Shown in pieces: positions 10,414 through 19,766 of a stretch of 64,000 bases of DNA (positions within the stretch are counted from its first letter, which is position 1; every line of letters begins with the position of its first letter). The translations under genes were made by a program, and so were the position numbers. The notes under the pieces are model-generated. The model saw only the letters and a list, made by a program, of their open reading frames with translations, searched no databases and was not told the DNA's origin. Origin of the DNA: Palaemon carinicauda (taxonomy: Eukaryota > Arthropoda > Malacostraca > Decapoda > Palaemonidae); the NCBI RefSeq assembly GCF_036898095.1, contig NC_090729.1, positions 63,641,132 to 63,705,131 of the forward strand, read 5' to 3'.

Positions 10414-10994
10414 TGTTATGTATTATTGTAATAATGTAGTTTATTACCTCAAATGTTACGTGTATTGCGCAACATTGCATCATATTGCAAGGATAAAACA
10501 TGTTTGAGAATGTATATAACTGAAATGATATATTTTGATATTAGGTTTCAAGCATTTATTCATTAAGGGGATGTGATTCTTTGTACTTTTGTCTAGGAGT
10601 AGGATTTAAGTCTTTGGAGAGCGATGCTCTATTGGTCGATCATATGTTTTGGTTCTTGAGTTTGTGTATGAGACGTTCACTTGGGAGTTGGTTGTTGGCT
10701 GAGTCAGAGCAATGTAACCAAAAGAAGTCCATTAAATGTATTTTTAAGAATACCAACGTATCATTAAACCCCATCGAGAAAAATCAGCAACATCAGATGG
10801 AATCCCCTGGATAATTACTAATAATTATTAACTCATTTCAGGTGAGTAATATGGTGAAATCATCTGAAAACTTATGACCAACCCTATACTGGCGACATCA
10901 GATGGAATCCCCTGGATAATTGCTAATAATTATTTACTAATTTAGAGTGCGTAATATGTTGAAATCATCTGACAACTTACGACCAACGCAATAC
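10414..10994 (+). repeat. 5' LTR, with a tandemly duplicated 3' end
   Basis: It starts TGTTATGTATT and has a TATATAA box at 10513-10519. The last part is present twice: about 10792-10889 and 10897-10994, each from ATCAGATGGAATCCCC to a CTATAC or CAATAC end followed by TGGCGAC. The 3' LTR has this segment only once. The LTR body otherwise matches 12314-12804 closely, with scattered substitutions and small indels. Confidence 0.85.
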
Positions 10995-11001
10995 TGGCGA
11001 C
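10792..11001 (+). repeat. Two-copy tandem duplication spanning LTR end and primer-binding motif
   Basis: A unit of about 105 bp repeated once. Both copies end in TGGCGAC (10890-10896 and 10995-11001), so the duplication carries the junction of LTR and internal region. Confidence 0.82.
10995..11001 (+). other. Primer-binding-site-like motif (TGGCGAC)
   Basis: It directly follows the proposed LTR end, the expected place for tRNA priming. TGG starts are usual because they pair with the tRNA CCA end. The tRNA was not identified. Confidence 0.5.
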
Positions 11002-11270
11002 AACAGGAGGAAGAAAACATGCAGAGATCATAGAGAAGCAGAAGAAACATTGGAGCCTTTGTAGATCAGCGGCCGGGAGCAGAAAAAAAAAGCCAAATGA
11101 AGATTTCCCATGTAGCCAACCAACCTGAGGAATTTCATCAAACACAAGCAAACAAAACAAGAAAGCAAAGTGTATTTTAAGGTTGGCTAGGATACAAAAA
11201 AGGTAGGAAGTACAAGGTGACTATAGAAAAGTAGCTTAACCTAATCTAGGTATCAAGGTAAGCAGTCAAA

Positions 11271-12301
11271 ATGTCTCTTGACATTGAACATCCTGAACGA
11301 TTTAGCATCACAGCGGAGCCCAATTCTGTTGCAACACGATGGCAGCAGTGGTTTGAGGAATTTAAGATTTATTTAGAAGCATTAGGGAACATGAAAGATG
11401 CCCAAAAGAAGGCATTATTACTTCATACAGCAGGTAGGGAAGTTCGGGAAGTTTTTAAGACATTGCAGTCTACAAATGACACAAGTGAAGCTACAATTAA
11501 GGCTCTTACCACATATTTTGCTCCTCAGGTCAATAATTATTTTGAAAGATACCAATTTAGTGCACAGGCTTATCAGAAAGAAAATGAAAGTTTAGATGCA
11601 TTTGTGACTAGACTTAAAAAATTTAGCTGTTTCATGTGAATTTCTAGTTAGAAAATGTTATCATAGATCAAGTTATTGCACATTGGACATCACAAGAGCT
11701 AAGAAAGAAATTATTGCAAGATAAAGATTTAACATTTGAAAAGGTCTTGATAATAGGCAGAGATTTAGAAACATCAAATGGGCAAAGTAACATAATAGGT
11801 AGTTCTACAAGCAAAAGAATGGAAAGTTCAAAAGTTAGTATAAAAGGTTTCTAGTGGAAAAATAATGAGAAACAGAGAAGGAATATATCAAAGCCTAGTC
11901 ATAGAAAAGTACCAAAGACTAATGTTCATAAATATCAGAATCAGGCTTATACACAGAAACAACAGGAAAAACCCAAGTGTTATAGGTGTGGTAAAACTGA
12001 TCATCTTGCATACGAAGCAAAGAAATGCCCTGCTACTGGACAGACATGCCAGAATTGCAGAAAGATGGGTCATTCTGCAACTGTTTGTAGATTCCCTAAA
12101 CAGTACACAAAGAAAATAAATGCTACAGTTGATACTATTGGTCAAGAGAATAATGCGGAAAATTTTCAGGATAATCAGGATAAGTCAGAAACTGATTTTG
12201 CGTTTCGCATAAATTCTGTCAATAAAAATACAAATGGTTTTGATATTCAGATGATAGGTGCTTCGATTAGATTTATAAAGGTTTTTACAATGTTAAGTTA
12301 A
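11271..12301 (+). pseudogene. LTR retrotransposon Gag (nucleocapsid), disrupted
   Basis: It starts at the ATG at 11271. The N-terminal part (11271 to about 11625) contains WQQWFEEFKIYLEALG and, further on, YFERYQFSAQAYQKENESLDAFVTRLKK, the arrangement seen in gypsy-type capsid proteins. A frameshift lies in the A-run near 11620, then the same protein continues in another frame, with an in-frame TAG at 11852-11854. The nucleocapsid part has two zinc knuckles: a variant CX2CX4HX7C (CYRCGKTDHLAYEAKKC, about 11979-12029) and a classic CX2CX4HX4C (CQNCRKMGHSATVC, about 12048-12091). The frame ends at TAA 12299-12301, just before the polypurine tract. Gag would package the element RNA. Nothing of pol follows. 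Confidence 0.82.
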
Positions 12302-12313
12302 GGGGGAGGAGAC
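12300..12313 (+). other. Polypurine tract
   Basis: AAGGGGGAGGAGAC immediately before the 3' LTR start. Confidence 0.8.
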
Positions 12314-12804
12314 TGTTATGTATTATTGTAATAATGTACTGTATTACCTCAAATGTTATGTGTATTACGCAACATTGCATCATATTGCATAGATGAAACA
12401 TGTTCGAGAATGTATATAACTGAAATGATGTATTTTGTTATTAGGGTTCAAGCATTTATTGATTACCTTAAAGAGGGGATGTGATTCTTTGTACTTTTGT
12501 ATAAGAGTAGGTTTTAAGTCTTTGGAGAAGCGATGCTCTATTGGTCGATCATATGTTTTGGTTCTTGAGTTTGTTTATGAGACGTTCACTTGGGAGTTGG
12601 TTGTTAGCAGAGTCAGAGCAATGTAACCACAAGAAGTCCATTAAATGTATTTCTAAGGATAACAACGTTTCATTAAACCCCATCGAGAAAAATCAGCGAC
12701 ATTAGATGGAATCCCCTGGATAATTACTAATAATTATTAACTCATATAAGGTGATTAAGGGTAATATGGTGAAATCATATGACAACTTATGACCAACGCT
12801 ATAG
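12314..12804 (+). repeat. 3' LTR of the gag-only element
   Basis: It begins TGTTATGTATTATTG and has TATATAA at 12413-12419. It matches the 5' LTR along its length except for the missing tandem duplication and scattered changes. The end is taken at about 12804, before TTTG. Confidence 0.85.
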
Positions 12805-14097
12805 TTTGACAATAGACATATTGCAAGAACCAAAGGGTTAACTTCACACAAAATGAATAATTATCGGGAAGAGTTATGAACTCTTTACCGTTTAAAGATA
12901 ATACAAATTGACGACAAAAGATGGGATACATCATCAGGAAGTTGCAGAGATGCCATGTTAAGAACTGATGACTTACTCAGAGATATAATTTTACTTAGAC
13001 CAATTTCCACCAATCGTATAGATATTTTCATAGAAATTTCACGTAAATTATTACTTTTCAAAAATAATTCAGAAACCCTTCATTCAATAACTCAAATCTT
13101 GAGAATAAAGTAACTGTTCATCAGGAAATATCTTCTAATAAAGAATGTTGTGGTTTTATACAAAAGTCTTGTATGTCATAAACCAATATTATGAATGTGA
13201 AAGCATTGCGTATTTTCTTCCAAATGGAAAATTCTAATTGTTTCAAATGGACATTTATAAACCTTAAATTCGAAATGAAGAAAGGTTCTGGCCAAGAGAG
13301 ATCACGTGACAGACTGCCATTTAAGGTGACTACAAGAAATGGCTCATTCTTACCAAGAACAGAATCAAACACTTATCGATAGAGAGAAGAAATATAAACT
13401 TCCAAAACAATTATAAATATGACTGAAAACCAAATAAAATCACCAAGGAAGTGAACGGGATATGCACTAAACTAAAGGACCTCCCATAACCTGACCTAAT
13501 TTGCAGTGTCCTTGCCAACTAAAGAGGTGGGGGTTTCGCCCCCCACTGAAAATATTCCCTCTTTACTCAAAGAGAAATCTTGAAATAAAAAATCTCTTAT
13601 CAGCCTACCTTATTGTCTGGAGATGCTTGCTGTTGGTTGCTGGTTACCAAAGAACCATTCTTTCATTTTTGACTTTACTCCTGGACTAATACCATACTCT
13701 TTAACAAAAACGGCTTCAGCTAAATAATTCAACTTTGTTAGAGGTGTCTTCCCTTCTTGATCCTGCATGTTTAGTACGAAGTGGCATAACATCTGTTTCT
13801 GAAATTTTCTCAAAGTTTCCCCATATCATTTTGGAGAGTGAGCTACAAGAGTTAGACAAGTGAATGGCGCTCGTTATTACTAAGTTGTAGAAATAGTTGA
13901 TTGGAGAATGGTAATTGCATTCGTAGGAGAAGAGTCGAATTGACTAGTTCGTTTTCCTTACTTTTTGTCCGCATTTTTGGTGTTCGTTTATGAATGGAAA
14001 GTAAACTGAATGATTGCCTTTTGTTAATATTAGATGTAAATTCTCAACTTTTCTCTTCTTGTATTCTAATTGAATTGAATAATTTAATGTTAAACAT
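12805..14097. other. Unassigned AT-rich sequence
   Basis: No reading frame here matches a family I recognise. A 67-codon minus-strand frame at 13610-13813 has an ordinary amino acid composition but no known motif. A G-rich hairpin lies at 13527-13546. Probably old transposon debris. Confidence 0.6.
13527..13546. repeat. G-rich hairpin
   Basis: GTGGGGG (13527-13533) and CCCCCAC (13540-13546) form a perfect 7-bp stem with a TTTCGC loop. It is striking in AT-rich surroundings. No T-run follows and no element boundary is visible. Confidence 0.65.
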
Positions 14098-14113
14098 ATT
14101 CCTTATAAGGAAT
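14098..14113. repeat. 16-bp perfect palindrome
   Basis: ATTCCTTATAAGGAAT. Its inner 14 bases recur at 14914-14927, on the other side of the SGNH-like fragment. Confidence 0.85.
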
Positions 14114-14445
14114 TAGTTTTGTTTTCCCGTCTTTATTTTTCAACGATTGTTCGAGAGTTTCGGACAAAGTAAAACGGAGTTGATGATATGTTTTGGTCCG
14201 ACGAGGAGTTCAGTGTCTGCAGAATCGGCCGGACTTAGAAAACGAGTGTTCTTTCTGCCATAAAAAAGTGAATATTTAAATTCGAAAACTAAGACAAAAT
14301 TGTTCTTGGAGATAGTGCAGGTAAGTTGAAACATAAAGACTTTGCCTTTAATTGATTTGAGTAGATAATTCTAAAATATTCGAATTTAAATACTTATTTA
14401 CCCGTAAGACTTCAGTTTGCTTTTCGTCTTGTTTGTTTTGTTTTT
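14114..14445. other. Unassigned leader-like sequence before the SGNH-like fragment
   Basis: AT-rich, non-coding. It contains a TTTTGGTCCGACGAGGAG stretch (about 14191-14208) that resembles an LTR-element leader, but there is not enough to call it. Confidence 0.4.
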
Positions 14446-14733
14446 TTGGCTATGACTCTTGTTGTTGGGCATAGCTGGGTAAGGAGGTTGTCCGATTTAC
14501 GCCTGGAAGAATGTGACGGGTTTAGTTACATGTGCAAAGGGGGTGCAACCTTTGAAAACATCAAGGTTGAAGTTGAGCGGTATTTCGCTAACCCTAGGAA
14601 GTCTAGGCCAAGTCGTATCTTTGTGTTTTTGGGCAGCAATGATTTAGATGCTATTCAAAGTACTGCGGAGGTATGGCAAGTAGAGCACTGTTGTGAGGCA
14701 TTTGCTGAATTACTGAAAAAAGTTGTGTCCTGA
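14446..14733 (+). pseudogene. SGNH-hydrolase-like fragment, probably transposon-derived
   Basis: A 95-codon frame. VVGHSWVRRLSDLRL near the N-terminus holds the GxS-like block I, KGGATFENI follows, and IFVFLGSNDLD resembles the block III GxND of SGNH hydrolases (lipase/acetylesterase fold). Block V, with the catalytic Asp and His, is absent: the frame shifts after LLKKVV near 14727, where the neighbouring frame continues a few residues before stops. Domains like this occur in several invertebrate transposons and in domesticated proteins. No polymerase is attached here. No catalytic function is expected. The ATG at 14446 is used by default; an in-frame ATG two codons on (14452) is also possible. 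Confidence 0.5.
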
Positions 14734-14913
14734 TGCTAAACCTCAATTATGATGGCAATGTGAAGCTGGCTCGGAGAATGGCTGACTTTTAGTAAGAGCA
14801 AAGGCCTAAAGTCAAGTTAGTTTAGCTGTTCTAGTGTCAAGTATGTACTTTTTATGTTCTCTCTGGGCTCATCTGGTTTTTGTAATGTTAGGATTCTTTG
14901 TATACTGTTGTTA

Positions 14914-14927
14914 TTCCTTATAAGGAA
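14914..14927. repeat. 14-bp perfect palindrome, second copy
   Basis: TTCCTTATAAGGAA, identical to the centre of 14098-14113. Confidence 0.85.
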
Positions 14928-15879
14928 AGGAGCAGTACCGGTCCTTATTTTTACTTGTATTAATTTAAGCTTAGGTTAAGTTAGTAACCTTTTTATTTAA
15001 ATAACCTGTTGATTAGCCTAGTTTTGCTCTTAGCATAATATGCTGTATTTTTTTTCATAAGGAAGTAACTGATGATAACTTGCTTTGCATTGACTTGATC
15101 AAGTTAAGTTTAGATTTTTCCTTTGGGTAATATATTATTGGTTAATAGCATTGTTCAAGATGGATGAGGCCTAAATAAAAAAGTTAATTAAAAAGAGGGC
15201 TTATGTTAAGGGTTTAATAAGTCTTGATGTTAGGAAGATTAACTCTTAAAGGTTGATCAAATTAATGGTCATTTGTTACAAGAATTTATTCATAAAATTG
15301 ATGCTAATTTAGTAATAGTTGAGAATTTTGACGTAATCATTTGTGAAATTGCTGCTTAAACGACCAGAAGATGTACCATGATCCTAGAATATTACAAAAA
15401 AATATAATTTCAGTATAAAAATACACAGAATGTCTAATGTTAATGGAAATATATCATGGAGTATATTAATGATATTGTATATACAGCATTCTAGTTATCA
15501 CTAGAACATTACATCTCATACTAAAAAGAATGTGAGCCTACAAAAAAGATATTATAATAGCGATAGTCTTGCTTTAGTGTGGTTATTAATACTGAAGCAT
15601 ACGTTAGGATAAATCTACTCTGGAGAAATTCTATTTCGACGAATCTGAGTGGAAACCGATTTTTCTCTCTACAACATGCAACAAAGAATTAGTTGAGGGG
15701 AATAGGAGCCCTACATAATCACTGAAGGGCACAACACTAACAATAACTTTGGTGGTGAAGTTCATAAACTTCACTCTAATAAAAACCTTTATCATCGGTC
15801 CAGAGATCTCAAATACTCCACATGTGACTAAATCATTTATACGCCTAATTTTGTTTTCTTTACTAAAGCCATTTCACTC
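14928..15879. other. Unassigned AT-rich sequence
   Basis: No recognisable gene. The last part may be decayed 5' sequence of the non-LTR element that becomes readable at 15880. Confidence 0.55.
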
Positions 15880-16967
15880 TTGGGCTCTAATTTGGATCTA
15901 AAATATTGGACAAGAGTTCACGTTGATATTGTAGGAAGGTTTAAAAAAAGCATCTCCACCTTTTGCTCTGTTGTAAATAATATGCTAGAAATGATGCATG
16001 AAAATAAATGTAGTATCTTATTACTGCTCAATCTCAGTGCTACTTTTGATACAGTTGAAGATCAAGCCTTCGAATACCTAAAAGACTATTTAGTTGGTAA
16101 AAATTAGTGTACAAATTGGAAACTCTTATTCATCTTATGAACTCTTAAACAGAGGGGTACCCCAGGGGAGTGTACTTGGCCCAATCTTATTCTGCATCTA
16201 TACTACTGGTCTATTGAAAATACTACAAAGGCATGGCGTGAAGTTCAAACTTTTTGCAGATGACACACAATTTTCGTTCCCCATAAATGATATACATGAT
16301 ACTGCTGAAACTCTAAATCGAATCCTTGATAGTGTTAGAGAATGGATGACATTCAAACAACTAAAATTAAATGAGAACAAAACTGAATTAATGGTGGTGG
16401 GTAAGAGAAGCAACGTGAGGAACTTGGGTGATATTCAAATAAACATAAATAATGACTCAGTGCTGATATCTAGTAAAGTTCGAGATCTAAGTGCGCTGCT
16501 TTACTGTAACCTGTCTCTAAATGCCCAAATAAATAATGTAATCAAAACTGCTGGTTATCATCTAAGAAATATTTCGTTTATAAAAATTGTCCTGGACGAA
16601 AATTCTGCAAAGAAACTTTTGATAAACTGTGTTATTACCAGGATTGACTACAGCAACTCTATCTATTACAATTTACCAAGAGTGCAACTTAAGAAATTAC
16701 AAAACATAAACAGAGGAGCAAAATGTAATAAAATGTGTCCCACCTAAAGAAAGATTACCCTTATACTAATTGATTTACACTGGCTGTCGATTAAAGCGAG
16801 AATTGAATTTAGAATATGTACAATAACTCAACAAGTTATCAGAACCCTTCGCCCCAAAATACTTAGGAGAATTGCTACATATTTCGCAGCCAACAAATCT
16901 TGTCGACAGGAGAATAGTTACAGATGGCTTGAACCTGTTGGAAGCTAGATATATGTATACTTTAGGC
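15880..16967 (+). pseudogene. LINE reverse transcriptase (pseudogene, N-terminal side of the hAT insertion)
   Basis: Block A reads LLNLSATFDTV (about 16024-16056), where the usual catalytic Asp of LLDLS is Asn (codon 16030-16032). A stretch is missing between block A and QAFEYLKDYL. A frameshift at about 16095-16107 moves into the frame 16094-16747, which carries GVPQGSVLGPILF (about 16155-16195), the FADD catalytic motif (16253-16264) and the thumb region (LKLNENKTELMVVG, then RIDYSNSIYYNLP). A stop at 16745-16747 and further shifts follow. The reading frame at the very end continues past the hAT target site into 18401-18567. The enzyme would have made cDNA by target-primed reverse transcription. 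Inactive. Confidence 0.87.
16960..16967 (+). repeat. 8-bp target site duplication, left copy
   Basis: CTTTAGGC, identical to 18401-18408. Confidence 0.93.
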
Positions 16968-18400
16968 CAGGGATACTCAACTATCATGAGGAAAGGTCCA
17001 GTTAGACAAGTTCCACTGTATATATAGGTCCGGAAATTTTTGTTACATGAAATCATGAAAATAAAACCACCAATTCGAGAACAGGGTAGTAAACCATGAT
17101 TTTTATTAATTTCATATTCACTGTTTGTTTTATTTATACAAATTTTCAAAACGTGGAAATAAAAGTATTAATTTTTATACCTAAAGTATAGCAAGACTTG
17201 AATGTTTTTCTCTATAAAAACAACTGAAATTGAGAGTTCTAAAGCGAAATATTGTTTCATATTATGGTATTTTGATAATAAACTTTTAAAACATAACGGG
17301 ATATGAACATTCTCTCTCAAAAAATAAAATGAATTTTCAAATTAAAAAAAAGTCAAAACACCACAACAAGAATATAGTGAGAGAAATTGCACATTTTTCT
17401 TTTTGCTAGTTCCCGAAATTTTGGTACTAATGGAGTAATAGCGAGTCGAAGACAGTGGTGGAGGTGTTCATTGGCCATACAGGAGCAAAAGCAGTTGAGA
17501 AAGCAGATTCGCAACAGTAACTAGAGCCAAACATCGTGAGAATTTGCACTGCTAATCTGTGAAGAGTAGGAAAATTAGCAGGGGATCCTTCTTTTGACCA
17601 AAATGTTTCTGGTGTACAATCACAGAATACTTGTTTCAGCGCTACATTCTCTTGAAAGTCAATAAGTTCCAGTTGGATTTTAGCAGCATCTACCCATTTC
17701 CAGGTGAGATTTGCTTCGACTGATAATTCTGTGATATCTGTCACTAGAAAAGGGTTTTGAATGAACAGCAGCAACTGTTTTCCAAGAACAAAATCATCAA
17801 AGCGAACCTTAAAATTGTTGATCAGCTTCTCAATAAATTGGTCATATTTAGTGTCTGTTTCATCTTTACGTTCCTCCAAGTCTTGGAAAATGGAAAAGTT
17901 GGCTCTGAGTATCGTTCTCGAAAAGTTCCATTTTTTTTTCTGGAAAGCTCGAATTGCTGAGATCAAGTTGGAGATAGTGTGTTTTTCCCCTTGAAGTTTG
18001 ATATTGAGATCATTCAAATGTGACATTATGTCTGGCAAAATACCAACACTTTCAATTTTCTTATCATCTTTCAAAAATTCAGAAAAGGCCTTTGCCTTCA
18101 CACTGTTTTGATCCTCCAGGGAAGTCTGCAACTCCTTCCTAATTGCCCAAAATCGCTCCAAAACTTTTCCCTTACTTAGCCATCTCACATTATATATGGT
18201 CCTGGGAACATTTGTAAGTTTAATACTGTACATAAGTACTGTAAACCCCAGACTCACAACCGAGGAAATGCACTTGCAAGAATCCATTACCAGGACCTTC
18301 GTGTTACTTAAATATATTTTCTTCTCCTGGAGCCTGGGGTCCAACTACAACACTCAAAAGGTCCGGATTCGGACCGCGGGTCGCCAGTTGAGTAGCCCTG
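16968..18400 (-). mobile_element. hAT DNA transposon, internally deleted copy
   Basis: The ends are CAGGGATACTCAACT (16968-16982) and, read on the minus strand, CAGGGCTACTCAACT (18400-18386), with one mismatch in 15. They are flanked by the 8-bp duplication CTTTAGGC. An 8-bp duplication with CAGGG ends is the hAT signature. The interior encodes only the C-terminal half of a hAT transposase on the minus strand. Total length is 1433 bp, so the 5' half of the gene has been lost. Removing the element and one duplication restores an uninterrupted LINE frame. Confidence 0.93.
17427..18344 (-). pseudogene. hAT transposase, C-terminal portion
   Basis: A 305-codon open frame that lacks the N-terminal zinc finger and first catalytic region. 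It contains NVRWLSKGKVLERFWAIRKE (about residues 52-71), a segment shared by hAT proteins of the ZBED/GTF2IRD2-like group. Near the end, WSKEG...FPTLHRLAVQILTMFGSSYCCESAFST (about residues 248-285) is the hAT C-terminal dimerisation region. After AFST the sequence leaves the family pattern, indicating a frameshift, and stops soon after. The ATG at 18344 is internal to the ancestral protein. hAT transposases cut and paste DNA. This fragment lacks the residues needed for catalysis and is a pseudogene despite its length. Confidence 0.87.
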
Positions 18401-18408
18401 CTTTAGGC
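18401..18408 (+). repeat. 8-bp target site duplication, right copy
   Basis: CTTTAGGC, directly after the hAT right end. Confidence 0.93.
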
Positions 18409-18567
18409 TCCAGAGCCTTTAAATATGCTGCCCCGAGAAATAAGCTTCCACGAAACATTCAAATGATTGAAGACATTAAGGCATTCAAGAGGAAACTGAA
18501 GACTTTCTTATTTAAAAAGTCATACAACAGTGAAGATTTAACTGTAAATGAACAATACGTGATCTGA
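18401..18567 (+). pseudogene. LINE ORF2 C-terminus (distal side of hAT insertion)
   Basis: The frame reads SRAFKYAAPRNKLPRNI, then AFKRKLKTFLFKKSYN and ends with TGA at 18565-18567. SRAF.YAAPR.WNKLP and F.RKLKTFLF are the standard end of many LINE ORF2 proteins; the Trp of WNKLP is missing here by a small deletion. It is in phase with the codons left of the hAT insertion. Confidence 0.87.
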
Positions 18568-18680
18568 AACGATAAATACTCTGAAGGAACAAGGTAAAAC
18601 GACAGTGGAGGTCCTGTAGAGAGTGGGGTTCCCTTGCTGCATGGGACCGGAAAAGCAGCCATTAAAGTAAGTAAAGTAAG
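18568..18680 (+). other. LINE 3' non-coding region with simple-sequence tail
   Basis: Follows the ORF2 stop. It includes GCATGGGACCGGAAAAGCAG and ends in ATTAAAGTAAGTAAAGTAAG, a short tandem tail rather than poly-A. Confidence 0.7.
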
Positions 18681-19352
18681 AGTCTGGAAGGCAACCAGTT
18701 TATTATTTTGTCATGTTTTTAATGACCGTTAATTAAACTTTTTATTGTCCTAACATACATTCGGAGGATACCATTCAATTTAGGACAATCAACGTAGTCC
18801 AGGCTAGCTTATCTATCACAACCCAAACCCTGGCATAGGCTAATACCATATACCTCATAGGCATAGGCTAATACAGGAAGCCTAGTCTTGAATTTAAAAT
18901 TTGCACTTGACCTTGGAGACTGACTGATTTTCATTTGTAGTGGAGGTAAAGGGAAAGGCTGATTCCTGGGGTCTTTTTAATGCTTTTCTTCATACAAGTG
19001 CATTTCCATTAACAGGCAGTCCAAATTGGTACCCTGAGATACAAAATCTTCATTTAGGACAACGATCCTATGTCAAACAAAATGCAATTCGTAGCCTAGG
19101 CTTATACTCTACTCCTACCAAACCTACTTTTTACGCTGTATAGTTACCCAGACAAGGCAACAACGAACACTTTCACAAAATCTTAGAATAATATTGCTTA
19201 TCTTAACTCTGGGTTGGTGGCACAATTACTCTTAAGTAAGTGTTTTTCTCAGTTATGTAACTTGGCCTCGTGCGAAGTTGGTGCACGAGGGTTTACAGTT
19301 TAAAGAAAGTAATCATATGTGGTTGTAAATTCCCCAGTATTTCACCACATTT
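18681..19352. other. Non-coding sequence, probably including the 5' LTR of the next Pao/BEL element
   Basis: No gene seen. A 15-bp direct repeat GGCATAGGCTAATAC lies at 18832-18846 and 18860-18874. The leader motif at 19353 implies that an LTR ends close to 19349. Its 5' end cannot be fixed because the matching 3' LTR is not in the window. Confidence 0.5.
19266..19290. repeat. Hairpin in presumptive LTR
   Basis: CCTCGTGC (19266-19273) and GCACGAGG (19283-19290) form a perfect 8-bp stem with a 9-base loop. It is about 60 bases before the presumed LTR end and might be an RNA structure of the R region. Confidence 0.7.
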
Positions 19353-19766
19353 TCTGGTCCTTCGAACGAACCGGATGCCATAACGATTCACAAAGAATTT
19401 TTTTGGATGTTAAAGATAAATTGCGATAAAGTTCACGTGGTTGATGGTCGGCGTCAAAGTCATTCTAGTATAGCTGGCACGTGTCCAAAGTTATTTGGTG
19501 AGCAGGGTAAGGTATTGAATTATTTGGAGTGTTTTACCAAGTAATCTGTTTTATGGAACATTATTTGTTCGTTAATTACTCTGAAGAAATCTTGTTGAAT
19601 TTCATTGCCATTTTTTTTAACTTAGGTTTTGTGACCAGATGTATTTAAGAGCACGTGGTCAAATTGTTTAGCATTCAGTGCATGTTATATTTGAATCAGG
19701 GTTAGATAATTTGCCATATATTTTCTGATATTTGTTCAAGTTTGTTATTGATTCATTAACGAGATA

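Larger units (their letters stand above)
10414..12804 (+). mobile_element. Short gag-only LTR retrotransposon with both LTRs
   Basis: Two LTRs beginning TGTTATGTATTATTG lie at 10414 and 12314. Between them are a primer-binding-like TGGCGAC, one gag region and a polypurine tract, but no protease, RT, RNase H or integrase remnant. The total length is about 2.39 kb. A candidate 4-bp target duplication, TTTG, flanks it (10410-10413 and 12805-12808). It may be a deletion derivative or a non-autonomous family using the enzymes of a gypsy-like partner. Confidence 0.82.
15880..18680 (+). mobile_element. Non-LTR retrotransposon (LINE), 5'-truncated, interrupted by a hAT element
   Basis: Reverse transcriptase coding remains at 15880-16967 and 18409-18567, separated by a hAT insertion. 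The 3' non-coding part ends in a TAAAGTAAG-type simple tail at about 18663-18680. The first readable RT motif is block A, so the endonuclease and ORF1 are missing, as in typical 5'-truncated LINE copies. The clade is not assigned. Confidence 0.82.

Noticed and set aside
13527..13560. Helitron 3' end (hairpin before a CTRR terminus)
   Set aside because: No CTRR follows at the right distance and no Rep/helicase or matching 5' end was seen.
13610..13813. 67-codon minus-strand frame with a plausible protein composition
   Set aside because: No domain recognised and no support from neighbours; left as unassigned debris.
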